From assembly GCA_034003245.1 (NCBI GenBank), contig JAVEYY010000012.1, forward strand, positions 1 to 64,000: a DNA stretch of 64,000 bases, given 5' to 3'. The first letter of the stretch is position 1; each line of letters starts with the position of its first letter. The notes below the pieces were generated by a model. That model saw only the letters and a program-made list of their open reading frames with translations, made no database searches and was not told the DNA's origin. This document shows, piece after piece, positions 44,702 through 53,800 of this stretch. The stretch is from Perlabentimonas sp034003245 (lineage in GTDB: Bacteria; Bacteroidota; Bacteroidia; Bacteroidales; Tenuifilaceae). The translations under genes and the position numbers were made by a program.

Positions 44702-46306
44702 ATGAAGTTTACAATTAGAATGGCAATAGTAGCATTTCTACTTCTTGTATCGTATGAAGCCAGCCATGCACAGTTAAATCCTAACGTTGCAAGTGTAAGC
44801 AATGTTGATTTTACCTTTAATGGGTTACAAATAATAATAACCTATAACCTCAATTCAGGTAGTAGTAATAATGAGGATTACTTTGTTTGGTGCGATATAT
44901 TCTCGGGTAACGACAAACGTATTGAAGCAAAAAGTTTCTCGGGCGATGTGTGGGGAAATGTAAAAGCAGGAGATAAAAAGAAAATTGTATGGGACTTCAA
45001 AGCCGATGGCGTTCGACCAACCGATGAGGTATATATTCGAATTAGCGCTGCGGCAAAAGAGAATTTCAATATGGGTGGTGCACTTTTAACCTCAACAGTT
45101 TTCCCTGGATGGGGTGCCGTAAGAGCCACTAAACAAAAGAACGCATTACTCTGGGGTGTGTTAGGCTATACTTCATTAGCAGGATCTGGTGCTCTTGCCT
45201 TTTACTCAAACTCGGTTTACGAGAACTATAAAACTAGCCCAATTGCCTCAAACTTCGATAAAGCCGTAACCCTTAGGAATGCAGCCCTAGGTGCAGCTGG
45301 TACAGCTGCCGCTATTTGGATTATCAACTACTTTGTTACGGGAAGTAAGGTGATAGCCCAAAACCGAATACAACCCAACTATCAAGAATATTTACACGAT
45401 AATCGCCTGATGGCATCGACAAGCCCAGTAAAAATTGTTGACACTAAACTGGCTCCCGAAAAACTTTATGCGCAGAAAACCGAAACTTCACACATCGACC
45501 TAGATTCAGATGTGAACAAAAATATCCCTACGATTAAAGATAACCCAAAACCTTACCGTTTTGCTTTAATATTTGGCAACGAGGACTACGCCTCGAAACA
45601 AACAGGGCTGCAAACCGAGGTAAATGTTGCCTTTGCTCGTACTGATGCATACTACTTTAAGGAGTACTGCGAAAAGGTACTTGGCGTTCCTAAAGAGAAC
45701 ATAATTTTTGAGTTGGATGCTACCGCTGCCCTAATGAAGCGAAGTGTTGCTCGCATGAACAAGATAATGAGTGCATACGGCACAAGCCAAGCAGAGCTAA
45801 TCTTTTACTTTGCAGGTCATGGATTTCCTGATAAAAATCAAAATGCTTACCTAATTCCAACCGATGTTACTGGCTCGGCAGTTGAGGAGGGTATAAAACT
45901 TGCTGACTTATACCGCGATTTAACTCAGGATAATCCAAAAATGGTGACAGTTTTCCTCGATGCCTGCTTCAGTGGTGGAGGACGAAATGCGGGTTTACTT
46001 GCTGCTCGCGCCGTAAAAATAAAACCTCGATCAACACCCATTGAGAATAATATCATCGTTTTTTCCGCAAGTAGTAGCGACCAAAAAGCAAACCCCTTTA
46101 ACGAGGCAAACCATGGGCTTTTCACATACTACCTGCTCAAAAAGCTGCAGGAAACAGAGGGGAAAGTAACATTAAGCGACTTAGCCGATTATCTCAAACG
46201 ACGTGTTCAAGGGCAATCGCTTAGAGGCAATATGGACGAACAAATCCCCGAGGTAAGTGTTAGTTCAAGCCTAATAAATGTGTGGGAAGATATTAAGTTA
46301 AGGTAA
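44702..46306 (+). CDS. Secreted caspase-like (peptidase C14) protein
   Basis: 534 residues. Signal peptide (1 to about 24, SYEASHAQ), a beta-sandwich (about 25-120), two hydrophobic helices (about 128-225: GGALLTSTVFPGWGAVRATKQKNALLWGVLGY and AAGTAAAIWIINYFV) that probably anchor it in the membrane, and a caspase-fold domain (about 278-525). The dyad is intact: FYFAGHG (His373) and LDACFSGG (Cys422). Caspase-like domains at the periplasm or surface suggest proteolysis of envelope targets, perhaps release or processing of the FISUMP lipoproteins encoded just before it. Its stop lies 12 bp from that of the acylase fragment on the other strand. Confidence 0.92.
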   Translation: MKFTIRMAIVAFLLLVSYEASHAQLNPNVASVSNVDFTFNGLQIIITYNLNSGSSNNEDYFVWCDIFSGNDKRIEAKSFSGDVWGNVKAGDKKKIVWDFKADGVRPTDEVYIRISAAAKENFNMGGALLTSTVFPGWGAVRATKQKNALLWGVLGYTSLAGSGALAFYSNSVYENYKTSPIASNFDKAVTLRNAALGAAGTAAAIWIINYFVTGSKVIAQNRIQPNYQEYLHDNRLMASTSPVKIVDTKLAPEKLYAQKTETSHIDLDSDVNKNIPTIKDNPKPYRFALIFGNEDYASKQTGLQTEVNVAFARTDAYYFKEYCEKVLGVPKENIIFELDATAALMKRSVARMNKIMSAYGTSQAELIFYFAGHGFPDKNQNAYLIPTDVTGSAVEEGIKLADLYRDLTQDNPKMVTVFLDACFSGGGRNAGLLAARAVKIKPRSTPIENNIIVFSASSSDQKANPFNEANHGLFTYYLLKKLQETEGKVTLSDLADYLKRRVQGQSLRGNMDEQIPEVSVSSSLINVWEDIKLR

Positions 46307-46318
46307 AGACCTTACATA

Positions 46319-47876
46319 TTATTTCTCTCCTTTATACCGAAAAACCCTATGGGTAAACTCCCGCTGGATGGTTTCAACCCTTAACGGGAACTGAAAGTAT
46401 TCACCCATTTGCCAAAGGGTAACCTGATCGTTATTGTGGGGGCTCGATGTCCAGCCATCCTGCCCGCCCAAAAGCACAAAGTAATTGGCATCTTTATTAC
46501 TCATATCGCTAATATGCCTTGAGTTGCTTCCATAGCCAATGCGATGCTTCTCAGAGGTAAACTGATGCGACGATTTGTTTATGGTATGGCTTGTTCCGTT
46601 TAGCGGAAACTCATCAAGAATAAAGCGTTTACCGACTAGTGGCAGCATTGCCTGCGGAGGGCCAAACTGCATCTGATGCATACAGCCCCAGGTTTTATAC
46701 TTTTCAAAATCAGCAATTGCCAAATTGTAGGCTTTTAGGAGAAATTTGGTAAAGTCTTCATTGGTGAGATTTTCCAGCGTTCTTAGCAAATCCCACGCCC
46801 AGTATTCACCATCAAAATACTTGTTTCTTAAATCTTCGTTCAAAATCTGAGCGTTGTAAACCTGCTCGGCCAAATGGTAAGCAAAAACTTCGAATGCCAC
46901 GGGTCCTCTGGTATTTGCCGCATAGTATCCATCCCAAATCCGAAGGGTATGCCACAATAGTGTATCAGCCTCTACATCCTTAATGGTAAGTGAAGCCCTG
47001 TCGATAATGTAATCTCTAACCTTAACGTTTTGAACAGAGTAGGTGTCGAGCTGCAGATCCCTTAAATCTTCAAATGAAACCTTCTCCTTTTTAAAATACC
47101 AGGCCATCCTTTCCATCCTACTGAATCCAGTAAACTGATATGCTATGGGTATATCGGTGACCACTGGTAGATTATTAGCCGATGCAATAAATCCCTCTTG
47201 GGGATTGAATACATATGGATGCTGATCGGGTAGCCTAACCGCAACAACAGGATTATCGGATTGCTTAATTAAATCTAGTGTTGCTTCTGTCTGTTTTAAA
47301 ACTGGTTGACCGTAGGCCATAATTTGCCCAATGTTACCCTCTTCGTCGGCGTAAAGCATATTCTGACCCGAAACTTGATAATTTCCAAAAGCGGATCGAA
47401 ACTCCTCAAAATTCCTGGCCATATTGCTTCGCAGAAAGGATGTAACCTCGTATGTTGGCTTGTGGCCAAGCCAATGCATTGCGTAGGTCTTATTAAGTTT
47501 TTTTAGCATTGGAGCATCGCTAACTATTGTTCCGTACACCGATTCACGCAGTGTAATTGGCCTATCGGAAAGCCATCGAACCTTAATTGTGTCTGGCTTT
47601 GATATGATATCCAAAGTATTTTCGTCAATCTCGAATATATGGGAGCTGATTGATCGCATATTAGTTCCGCCCCAGGCAAAATACTCATTTCGCCCTAAAA
47701 GCATTACAGGAATTCCTGGTATCTGCATGCCAATATTATGGAACGATGGGCTTTTGTAACCAACAATTAGCCACATGTTAGGTGCAAAAATCCCCAAATG
47801 GGGATCGCTAACCATAAACGCTTGTCCATTCTCGGTTCGTGAACCTGAAACAGCAAGCGAATTGCTGCCCGATTTG
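46319..47876 (-). pseudogene. Penicillin acylase family protein, C-terminal (beta-chain) fragment
   Basis: An open frame of 524 codons, but its first six codons come from an adjacent transposase relic. The acylase part begins at about KSGSNSLAVSGSRT, where the Ser after Gly is the N-terminal nucleophile of the beta chain after autocleavage. VSDPHLGIFAPNMWLIVGY, LGRNEYFAWGGTN and the C-terminal pieces are normal for the Ntn-hydrolase family. The signal peptide, alpha chain and spacer are missing; a matching N-terminal fragment lies at 57011-57277 on the same strand. Without the alpha chain and export signal it cannot work as such. A broken gene split by a 9-kb insertion. Confidence 0.9.
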
Positions 47877-48199
47877 GTAAAGTCGTGAAGCACGACCTTT
47901 CAATTTCTTTAACAATGTATTTATATTCAAGGAGGGTGCGTATTCAATATGAATATGTATATGATCCTTATTACTCACTACCCATTTAGAATTGAAACAG
48001 TCTCCGAATTACATATTTGAACCACTATGTATCGACATCGTACTTGAACATCATCCTTTAATACATGATAACGATACTTCGTCACCCACACGATATGGGC
48101 TGTTAAGCGACTCACGGAATGGCATCCTCTTCGGTGATATTCCATTCTGTAAATCTATGAAATTTATAGAAACTAAAGTACCTGCAATGAAATTGCAGG
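47876..48199 (-). mobile_element. tnpA: Remnant of an IS200-like insertion sequence with frameshifted tnpA
   Basis: From the ATG at 48145 the minus strand reads a Y1-transposase: EYHRRGCHSVSRLTAHIVWVTKYRYHVL..., stopped in frame near 47990, then after a frameshift VVSNKDHIHIHIEYAPSLN, which contains the HUH motif (HIHIH), and KKLKGRASRLY. The C-terminal half with the catalytic Tyr is missing. A CCTGCAAT-GAA-ATTGCAGG hairpin (48181-48199) upstream fits the end hairpin of IS200/IS605 elements. The truncated 3' end coincides with the start of acylase sequence. Confidence 0.85.
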
Positions 48200-48441
48200 G
48201 TTTTAACCATTGTTTAGGATAATAAAAAATAATTTGTTTGCTGGTTGCCCTGTGTGAGGGAGCATACACGTTTAGGGTTGAGATTAAAGCTCCTTGGTAT
48301 ACCCCGGGCGATAATTGTATGGCTTACCAGCTGGCAGTTCCTGCCAGCAACACGCACACTAAAAAAGGGTTGGTTAGCTAAAAAAAACCGCAACCAAGCG
48401 GGGCAACTCTTCTCAACCAAGGGGGTGCCCCGCCAGCAGCG
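48200..48441. other. Intergenic DNA between the IS relic and the insert's first gene
   Basis: 242 bp. Two hairpins stand out: CTGGCAG-TTC-CTGCCAG near 48330-48346, and GCGGGGCA / TGCCCCGC around 48398-48432, the latter close to the stop of the lipoprotein gene on the minus strand and possibly its terminator. No gene called. Confidence 0.5.
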
Positions 48442-49212
48442 CTAAAGTTCGGCCTTAATAACCCTATACTTCATGGTGTTCACATCAATCACCACGGTGT
48501 CGGGCTTTAGGTCTTCGTTCCATGGGCGGCTGGTGCGCACAAAGGAGTTGCGAACGAATAGGTTTAAAGTTCCAAGGGTAATTGTTTCTTCAGTATGATG
48601 GTCTTTTACTGTTATCTCATGGATTTTACCCGGTGATAGCAGTAGGAAAGGATACCCAGTATCTTCACCTGCATTATAGTACGTTGTAAAGTTCAGGCCA
48701 TTTGATATTCTGTAGGAGGTATGGCTATTATTCTCAAGTTTAAAGTAAACCCAGCCAGCTGGGAATAGTTTGAATCCATGCCTTGGGTTAAGTGAATGCC
48801 CATTTGCTTGAGAGAAGAATAGCTGCCCAGCGAAATTTATAATCTTATAGTACGTGGAATCTGTCATATACTGCCACTCTACTTTTGTTGAGTCGAATGG
48901 GCTACTTTTAATTAGGTATGCATTGTACCTAAACAGCTCTGGGAAGTCGGACTCCTTGATGTTGAAATGATAGAAACCGTCCTTGTCGGTTTTGCAGTTA
49001 AAAATTGTTTTTTGTTGAGCAATGGGCGTGTTCTCCAATGTATGAGGGCTCAAAAGAATAGAAACGGGGAGGCCTGCAATTGGCTCCTGTGTATCTTCAG
49101 ATATAAAAATATTAAAGACCTTTACCTGCCCCTGAATTGTTAGCTCATCCTCTTTGCACGATAGGAGCGATGCTGCGAGCATGGCCAGTAGTGTAAGTTT
49201 TCTTGCTTTCAT
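48442..49212 (-). CDS. Hypothetical lipoprotein in a TonB receptor/DUF4249 operon
   Basis: 256 residues. The signal ends SLLSCKEDEL with an acidic export stretch. The mature protein starts with a carboxypeptidase-like or Ig-like segment (EPIAGLPVSILL ... KTDKDGFYHFNI). Family not recognised. It follows the TonB receptor by 27 bp and is the last gene of a three-gene unit, so it may be an accessory of that transporter on the cell surface. Confidence 0.82.
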   Translation of the reverse strand: MKARKLTLLAMLAASLLSCKEDELTIQGQVKVFNIFISEDTQEPIAGLPVSILLSPHTLENTPIAQQKTIFNCKTDKDGFYHFNIKESDFPELFRYNAYLIKSSPFDSTKVEWQYMTDSTYYKIINFAGQLFFSQANGHSLNPRHGFKLFPAGWVYFKLENNSHTSYRISNGLNFTTYYNAGEDTGYPFLLLSPGKIHEITVKDHHTEETITLGTLNLFVRNSFVRTSRPWNEDLKPDTVVIDVNTMKYRVIKAEL

Positions 49213-49239
49213 TGTTTATAGTGTAAAATTGTTAGATAG

Positions 49240-51552
49240 TTACTTAAATACATACTCCCACGCCACAAATGGTACGAATGGGAATAGGCTAAGGGTGTAT
49301 ATTTTAGTAGGGTCAAAGACGCCATTTTGTGGGCTACGCCTCGAAACCATAAAAGGGTTTTGTCTTGCGTACACGTTATAAATTCCAAATACCCAGCTGC
49401 GGGTGCCCCTCTTCTTCTCCTTGCTCGACGTGTAGGTTATGTCCAGATGATGGTATGCGGGTAGCTGGAAGTTGTTGCGGCTGCTTAGGTTAAGCACCAC
49501 CTGCCCGTTTACGGTGTAGTTATCGTGGTTTATGGTGAGCCAGTGCCCCGAGCTGGCCACCCAGCTGGCGCTTAAGGAGCGGGTTGGCGATAGCTTGTAG
49601 CTTACAAAGAGGTTGCCCGAGTGCCTCCTGTCGTACTGAAATGGGAATGGTTCGCCTGCCCTTATCTCCCTGAACACACGGCTGGATTTGGATATGGAGT
49701 AGGTAATCCAGCCCGAAAGGTTGCCCCGGTTCACCTCCACCATTAGCTCCAACCCCTTACTATTCCCCTCGCCCAGCGTTAGCACCCTGTCCCAATCGGT
49801 GGTTTGATTACGCATCACAACCCCATCGCGGTACTCCGTTAGGTTTTGCATGTGCTTGGTGTACGCTTCAAGGGTAACCTGCATTCCCCTGCTCAGCTTT
49901 ACCCTTGCGCCAGCCGATAGCTGGTCGGCCTGTTGGGGCGGAATCTTCTCCGATATGGGGAGCCACAGGTCGGTGGGCATACCCAGGTTGGAGTTGCTTA
50001 CCAGGTGTAAATGCTGAAACATACGGTTGTAGCCAGCAAATACCGACACCTTTTCTGTGAGCGTTAGGTCCAGCATCCCCCGGGGCTGCAAACCGTGGTA
50101 GTTTTTATCGCCAACCGAAAATATGCTATGGCGAACCCCTAGGTTACCCGATAGCCTTGAAACCTGGAATTTTGCCTCAATGTACCCATTCAGCTCGCGC
50201 CCATGTATGTAGCTCCCCTTTACAATGTTGTACTCTCCCTCGTCGCCCTTGTTGGAGTTGTAGTAAGTGCCGGTTATTCCAGGGTTAAAAATATGCCAGC
50301 TATGGTCAATTCCAGCATTTATTTGCAGCCCCTTAATGCCGTAGTACGACATGTTCCATTTGGCAATAAGGTCGTTAATGCCGCTGTAGTAGCCCAAATA
50401 GTCTACCTCCTTGTAGTTTGTTAGGGTGTTTTTATAGGTCGATTTTTGCGAGGTTAGGTACTTAAAGTGGGTGTATGCCACCGTTACGTTGCTAAAAAAA
50501 TTGGGTATCGATGTGTTGTTCCATCGGAAGGCAGTGGTTATATTCGCCCAGCCAAGGTCAACCTTCTCCGACATCCGTGTGGTGTCGTCCATTCTCCCGC
50601 CCGACATTATATACGCCTTGTCGTTACCCATGTAGGAGCTAAGGTATATGGTGTTATGCTGGTTAACTCTATGGTTCAGCTTAAGCGTGTAGTCCTGAAA
50701 GTAGTACCCAGGCATTTGCCCATGCGCAAGGTAAAGAATGGGCGACACGATGAGGTCGTAGAACGTTCGCCGCCCCGCCAGCAGGAACGACGACTTCCCC
50801 TTCTGTATTGGCCCCTCAACGGTGAAGCGCGATGAGATAAGCCCTACCGAAACGCTGCCCGTGTAACGGTCGGGGTTCCCCTCGCGAAGCATTACATCCA
50901 CCACCGACGACAGCCTCCCTCCGTACGAGGCGGGTATGCCCCCCTTGAAGAAGTTCACGTTGTTAACCGCCTCGGTGTTGAATACCGATACGAATCCCCA
51001 CAGGTGGTTTATGTTGTAAACGGGAATGCCATCAATAAGCATAAGGTTCTGGTCGTGGTTTCCTCCCCTCACCGAGAAGTTCGACATACCCTCGCTGTTC
51101 TGCTGAACCCCCGGAAGCAGCTGAATGGTTTTCAGCACATCCTTCTCGGCCATAAGCACGGGAGTATTCTTAAGATCCATTCTCGAAATGGAGAAGTGCC
51201 CATGCGATCGGGCACGTGTATTTGTGCTGCTGGTAACCACAACCTCATCGAGGTAGGTTGCAATGGGGGTTAGGTTGATGCTTACCGGTGTACCTGTTGG
51301 CTTTAGAATTACACTAAGCGGCTGGTACCCCATGTGGTTTACCTGCACCACAAGGCTGTCGGCGGGTAGCTTAATGGAGAAGAATCCGTAGCCGTTGGTG
51401 GTGTAGCCCCTGCCGCTAAGGGGGTGAACCAGGGTTGCGCCAATAAGCACCTCCCCGCTCTGGGCATCGGTAACCTTCCCGCTCACGGTACGCATTTGCC
51501 CAGCACAGGTAAGGCTGTAAATTAAAAGTATTGAAAGTATTATGTAGCGCAT
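49240..51552 (-). CDS. TonB-dependent outer-membrane receptor with carboxypeptidase-like N-domain
   Basis: 770 residues. Signal peptide (1 to about 18, LTCAGQ), carboxypeptidase-like regulatory domain (VSGKVTDAQSGEVLIGATLV, about 20-105), TonB plug (YLDEVVVTSSTNTR; VRGGNHDQNLMLIDGIPVYN) and a barrel with an aromatic C-terminus. It lacks a SusD partner; DUF4249 proteins accompany such receptors instead. The substrate is unknown. The DNA looks more GC-rich than the flanking genes. Middle gene of the DUF4249-TonB-lipoprotein unit. Confidence 0.93.
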   Translation of the reverse strand: MRYIILSILLIYSLTCAGQMRTVSGKVTDAQSGEVLIGATLVHPLSGRGYTTNGYGFFSIKLPADSLVVQVNHMGYQPLSVILKPTGTPVSINLTPIATYLDEVVVTSSTNTRARSHGHFSISRMDLKNTPVLMAEKDVLKTIQLLPGVQQNSEGMSNFSVRGGNHDQNLMLIDGIPVYNINHLWGFVSVFNTEAVNNVNFFKGGIPASYGGRLSSVVDVMLREGNPDRYTGSVSVGLISSRFTVEGPIQKGKSSFLLAGRRTFYDLIVSPILYLAHGQMPGYYFQDYTLKLNHRVNQHNTIYLSSYMGNDKAYIMSGGRMDDTTRMSEKVDLGWANITTAFRWNNTSIPNFFSNVTVAYTHFKYLTSQKSTYKNTLTNYKEVDYLGYYSGINDLIAKWNMSYYGIKGLQINAGIDHSWHIFNPGITGTYYNSNKGDEGEYNIVKGSYIHGRELNGYIEAKFQVSRLSGNLGVRHSIFSVGDKNYHGLQPRGMLDLTLTEKVSVFAGYNRMFQHLHLVSNSNLGMPTDLWLPISEKIPPQQADQLSAGARVKLSRGMQVTLEAYTKHMQNLTEYRDGVVMRNQTTDWDRVLTLGEGNSKGLELMVEVNRGNLSGWITYSISKSSRVFREIRAGEPFPFQYDRRHSGNLFVSYKLSPTRSLSASWVASSGHWLTINHDNYTVNGQVVLNLSSRNNFQLPAYHHLDITYTSSKEKKRGTRSWVFGIYNVYARQNPFMVSRRSPQNGVFDPTKIYTLSLFPFVPFVAWEYVFK

Positions 51553-51587
51553 ATATACTTTTATGATTTTTTAAAAATTGCTTACCA

Positions 51588-52571
51588 TTACCTACCAGCG
51601 GCTGGGTTCTCAGCTAAGCCGATAGTGTGAACAAGGGTAGCTCCAAAGTACCCTGTTCCTCCCTTTATGGCATTGTATGGCGATACAGGTGAAACCATCC
51701 GCTTACGCCTCGCCTCGTTCTGGGCAGCAATACCCATAAAGGTTTTGTAAAGTTCGGGCGATAACTGGTAAATATTTAGATAGATGCCCACTGTAAAGGG
51801 GTTGGAATTTAGCCATACTGGGAACTTTAGCGTGTAGGGATGCCCCAAAAACAAATCGTTACTAAGATAGTGCGTAAATTTTGAGCCAAATGTTTCGTCC
51901 ATGCTCGACGGGGAGTAAACCGTTAGGTCCTGCGTGGCTGTAAGCTGAGTAAAATCCCTAAGATAGTTGAAGTTATAATTGTCGAACGATTGGTCAGTAA
52001 ACTCAATTATTCTATCCGGATTATCACTGTTTTTAATATCGAATGAAACATATTCACGCTCGTAATCGCTCCATTTAGTTATACTAAAGTATAGTGTTGC
52101 GTAGTACGATGGGGTATTCGCAGGAGGAATGCTAATTTCAATTGTTTCGGTATTATGCCAACTTATACTAAAGGTTTGGCTATTGGGAACGGTTGTGGTA
52201 GCCTCAATGCTAGGGTAACCGTTGCAGCTAGCCTTTAGGGTGTAGGTTTCGCCTTCGGCAATGGGGGTGCTTAGGGTGTAAATCCCCTTTTCGCTATGTG
52301 TCAACAGCCCCGCCAGTGCGGTTCCTCTGTACAGCTCAACCTGTGCCGTGGTAATGGGGGTGAACCTAACCGAATCGAGCACAGGGTAGTTCGATGTAAG
52401 CTGCACCCTAACCTCACGCCCCGGAACAAGCACGCACGCAACGTTCATTCGTGGCTCGAAGCGTACGGGGAGGTTTAGCTCCTTAACGCATGAGGTTAGC
52501 ATAAGAGCAAGGAGGAGGACTATAATTCTACGAGCATAAACGCGCCTATCCTCTGTAAGTTTAAAATTCAT
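51588..52571 (-). CDS. DUF4249 family lipoprotein
   Basis: 327 residues. Lipoprotein signal ending LMLTSCVKEL, then the DUF4249 pattern (VACVLVPGREVRVQLTSNYPV ... VELYRGTALAGLLTHSEKGIYTL). Beta-rich. In this phylum DUF4249 genes usually neighbour a TonB receptor, as here (36-bp gap), and are thought to be surface partners of it. First gene of the unit. The long n-region before the hydrophobic core (MNFKLTEDRRVYARR) is unusual but no other start fits. Confidence 0.88.
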   Translation of the reverse strand: MNFKLTEDRRVYARRIIVLLLALMLTSCVKELNLPVRFEPRMNVACVLVPGREVRVQLTSNYPVLDSVRFTPITTAQVELYRGTALAGLLTHSEKGIYTLSTPIAEGETYTLKASCNGYPSIEATTTVPNSQTFSISWHNTETIEISIPPANTPSYYATLYFSITKWSDYEREYVSFDIKNSDNPDRIIEFTDQSFDNYNFNYLRDFTQLTATQDLTVYSPSSMDETFGSKFTHYLSNDLFLGHPYTLKFPVWLNSNPFTVGIYLNIYQLSPELYKTFMGIAAQNEARRKRMVSPVSPYNAIKGGTGYFGATLVHTIGLAENPAAGR

Positions 52572-52797
52572 AAAACAGTTTGATTGTTAGATATATTGAA
52601 AGCTAATCCTTAATGGAGGTTACAAGTATTTGTTTGAAAGTGAAATGCTTACACTGCTCCCATCATTGATAGAGATGAATGAGGGAAACTCTTTGTCACT
52701 ATATTTTAGGTTAACGGGAGTTTGTTTCAACTATAAAACTCATAATTAAACCATCTCTCCATAAAAAAAATAATGATGTGCTCTTTAGAAACAGGTA
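52572..52797. other. Intergenic region upstream of the DUF4249 unit
   Basis: 226 bp without a gene, AT-rich. It probably carries the DUF4249-TonB promoter; no clear TAnnTTTG/TTTG pair was found. Confidence 0.4.
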
Positions 52798-53739
52798 CTA
52801 TTCCTTTACACAGCGAATATTCATTTTATTCTGTTTATTCATATATAATCTAACGGAAAATACGCTGTCGACATGCCCTGTATATGCTTTATATGCTGTT
52901 CCATGATAAATGGCATCGGTTGCGCTAAATTCACTTGAGGACCAATAGTAGCCATCCATTCCAAAGCCTTGCGGCATCTCTTTCTGTCTATTCTCAGGCA
53001 TATAACCACAGGCTTTTAACGAGTAGCCCAGTTCATTCACAATGCTATTATCAAGGAGCCCATTATACAGGGTAAAAGACGTAGGTGTTAATAGTTTCAT
53101 CGCTTCATTGAGCCCTCTTTTCTGAGAAGTAACATGTAAAACATTTTCTTGAACACCAATGTACCTTTCAAGTTCAATCCACTCCTCATCCGAGGGTAAG
53201 TGCCAACCCTGGGGACACGATAGTTTTGCATCCTCCCAAGTATAATATTTCCCAACGAGTAAAGAATCGGGCAGACCACTGGTGCCCGAGGTATGGTAAT
53301 TTAAGTTCTCCAACAACCACCACTGGTTGCCAATTTTCCCAATTGGATAGATGCTTCCATCACGAGTATCAGTAAAGTATTCAACCTTACTCGTTTTAAA
53401 GGTAAACAGCATCGATGAAGGAAACTTATGCCCGTAGTAGAAACTAATAGTATATTTTGTATCGGGCAACAAGTCAAAAAGCATTACCGAGTATTTCATT
53501 TCAATAGGAGAAAATATAGCATTGAAATAATTAACAGTATCGTTTGAAAACTTAACCCTTCCAGACAACCTAACTCCAGTGGGGAACTCGTTCGCATCAT
53601 TTGTGTTTTTGAATTTAACAAGCACAGAATTATGCGTTAAGTAGCTATACGAATCAAATATGAATGATGGCTTATCTTCCTCTTTTGTGCAACCTAATAG
53701 CATTATGATGCTAATTACGGTTAATAATTTAAGTTTCAT
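52798..53739 (-). CDS. FISUMP-domain lipoprotein (third copy in window)
   Basis: About 313 residues from the ATG at 53739, which gives a clean lipoprotein signal (LLTVISIIMLLGCTKEED). A longer frame from 53862 overlaps the upstream gene and adds an unlikely N-terminus. A single beta-sandwich (about 25-125) precedes a FISUMP domain (SIYPIGKIGNQWWLLENLNYH; SCPQGWHLPSDEEWIELERYIG; YYWSSSEFS). Smaller and diverged from the two FISUMP proteins at 41-44 kb. Lies inside the DNA that splits the acylase gene. Confidence 0.88.
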   Translation of the reverse strand: MKLKLLTVISIIMLLGCTKEEDKPSFIFDSYSYLTHNSVLVKFKNTNDANEFPTGVRLSGRVKFSNDTVNYFNAIFSPIEMKYSVMLFDLLPDTKYTISFYYGHKFPSSMLFTFKTSKVEYFTDTRDGSIYPIGKIGNQWWLLENLNYHTSGTSGLPDSLLVGKYYTWEDAKLSCPQGWHLPSDEEWIELERYIGVQENVLHVTSQKRGLNEAMKLLTPTSFTLYNGLLDNSIVNELGYSLKACGYMPENRQKEMPQGFGMDGYYWSSSEFSATDAIYHGTAYKAYTGHVDSVFSVRLYMNKQNKMNIRCVKE

Positions 53740-53762
53740 GGTAATGGTTTTTTTTAATTTAT

Positions 53763-53792
53763 ATAAGTTAGGGACAAATGCCCCTAACTTAT
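53763..53792 (-). terminator. Hairpin between the fibronectin-like protein and FISUMP genes
   Basis: ATAAGTTAGGG pairs with CCCTAACTTAT over an 8-nt loop, just past the stop of the upstream gene on the minus strand; the sequence after it (ATAAATTAAAAAAAA) has no T run, so it may be a stabiliser rather than a full terminator. Confidence 0.5.
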
Positions 53793-53800
53793 GGCTTAAA

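Noticed and set aside
40944..46306. Secretion-system or toxin operon
   Set aside because: No secretion component or toxin domain is visible; only FISUMP/fibronectin-like and caspase domains are supported.
48051..48269. Separate minus-strand gene next to the IS relic
   Set aside because: It lies in another frame of the transposase relic; the protein-like sequence is that of TnpA.
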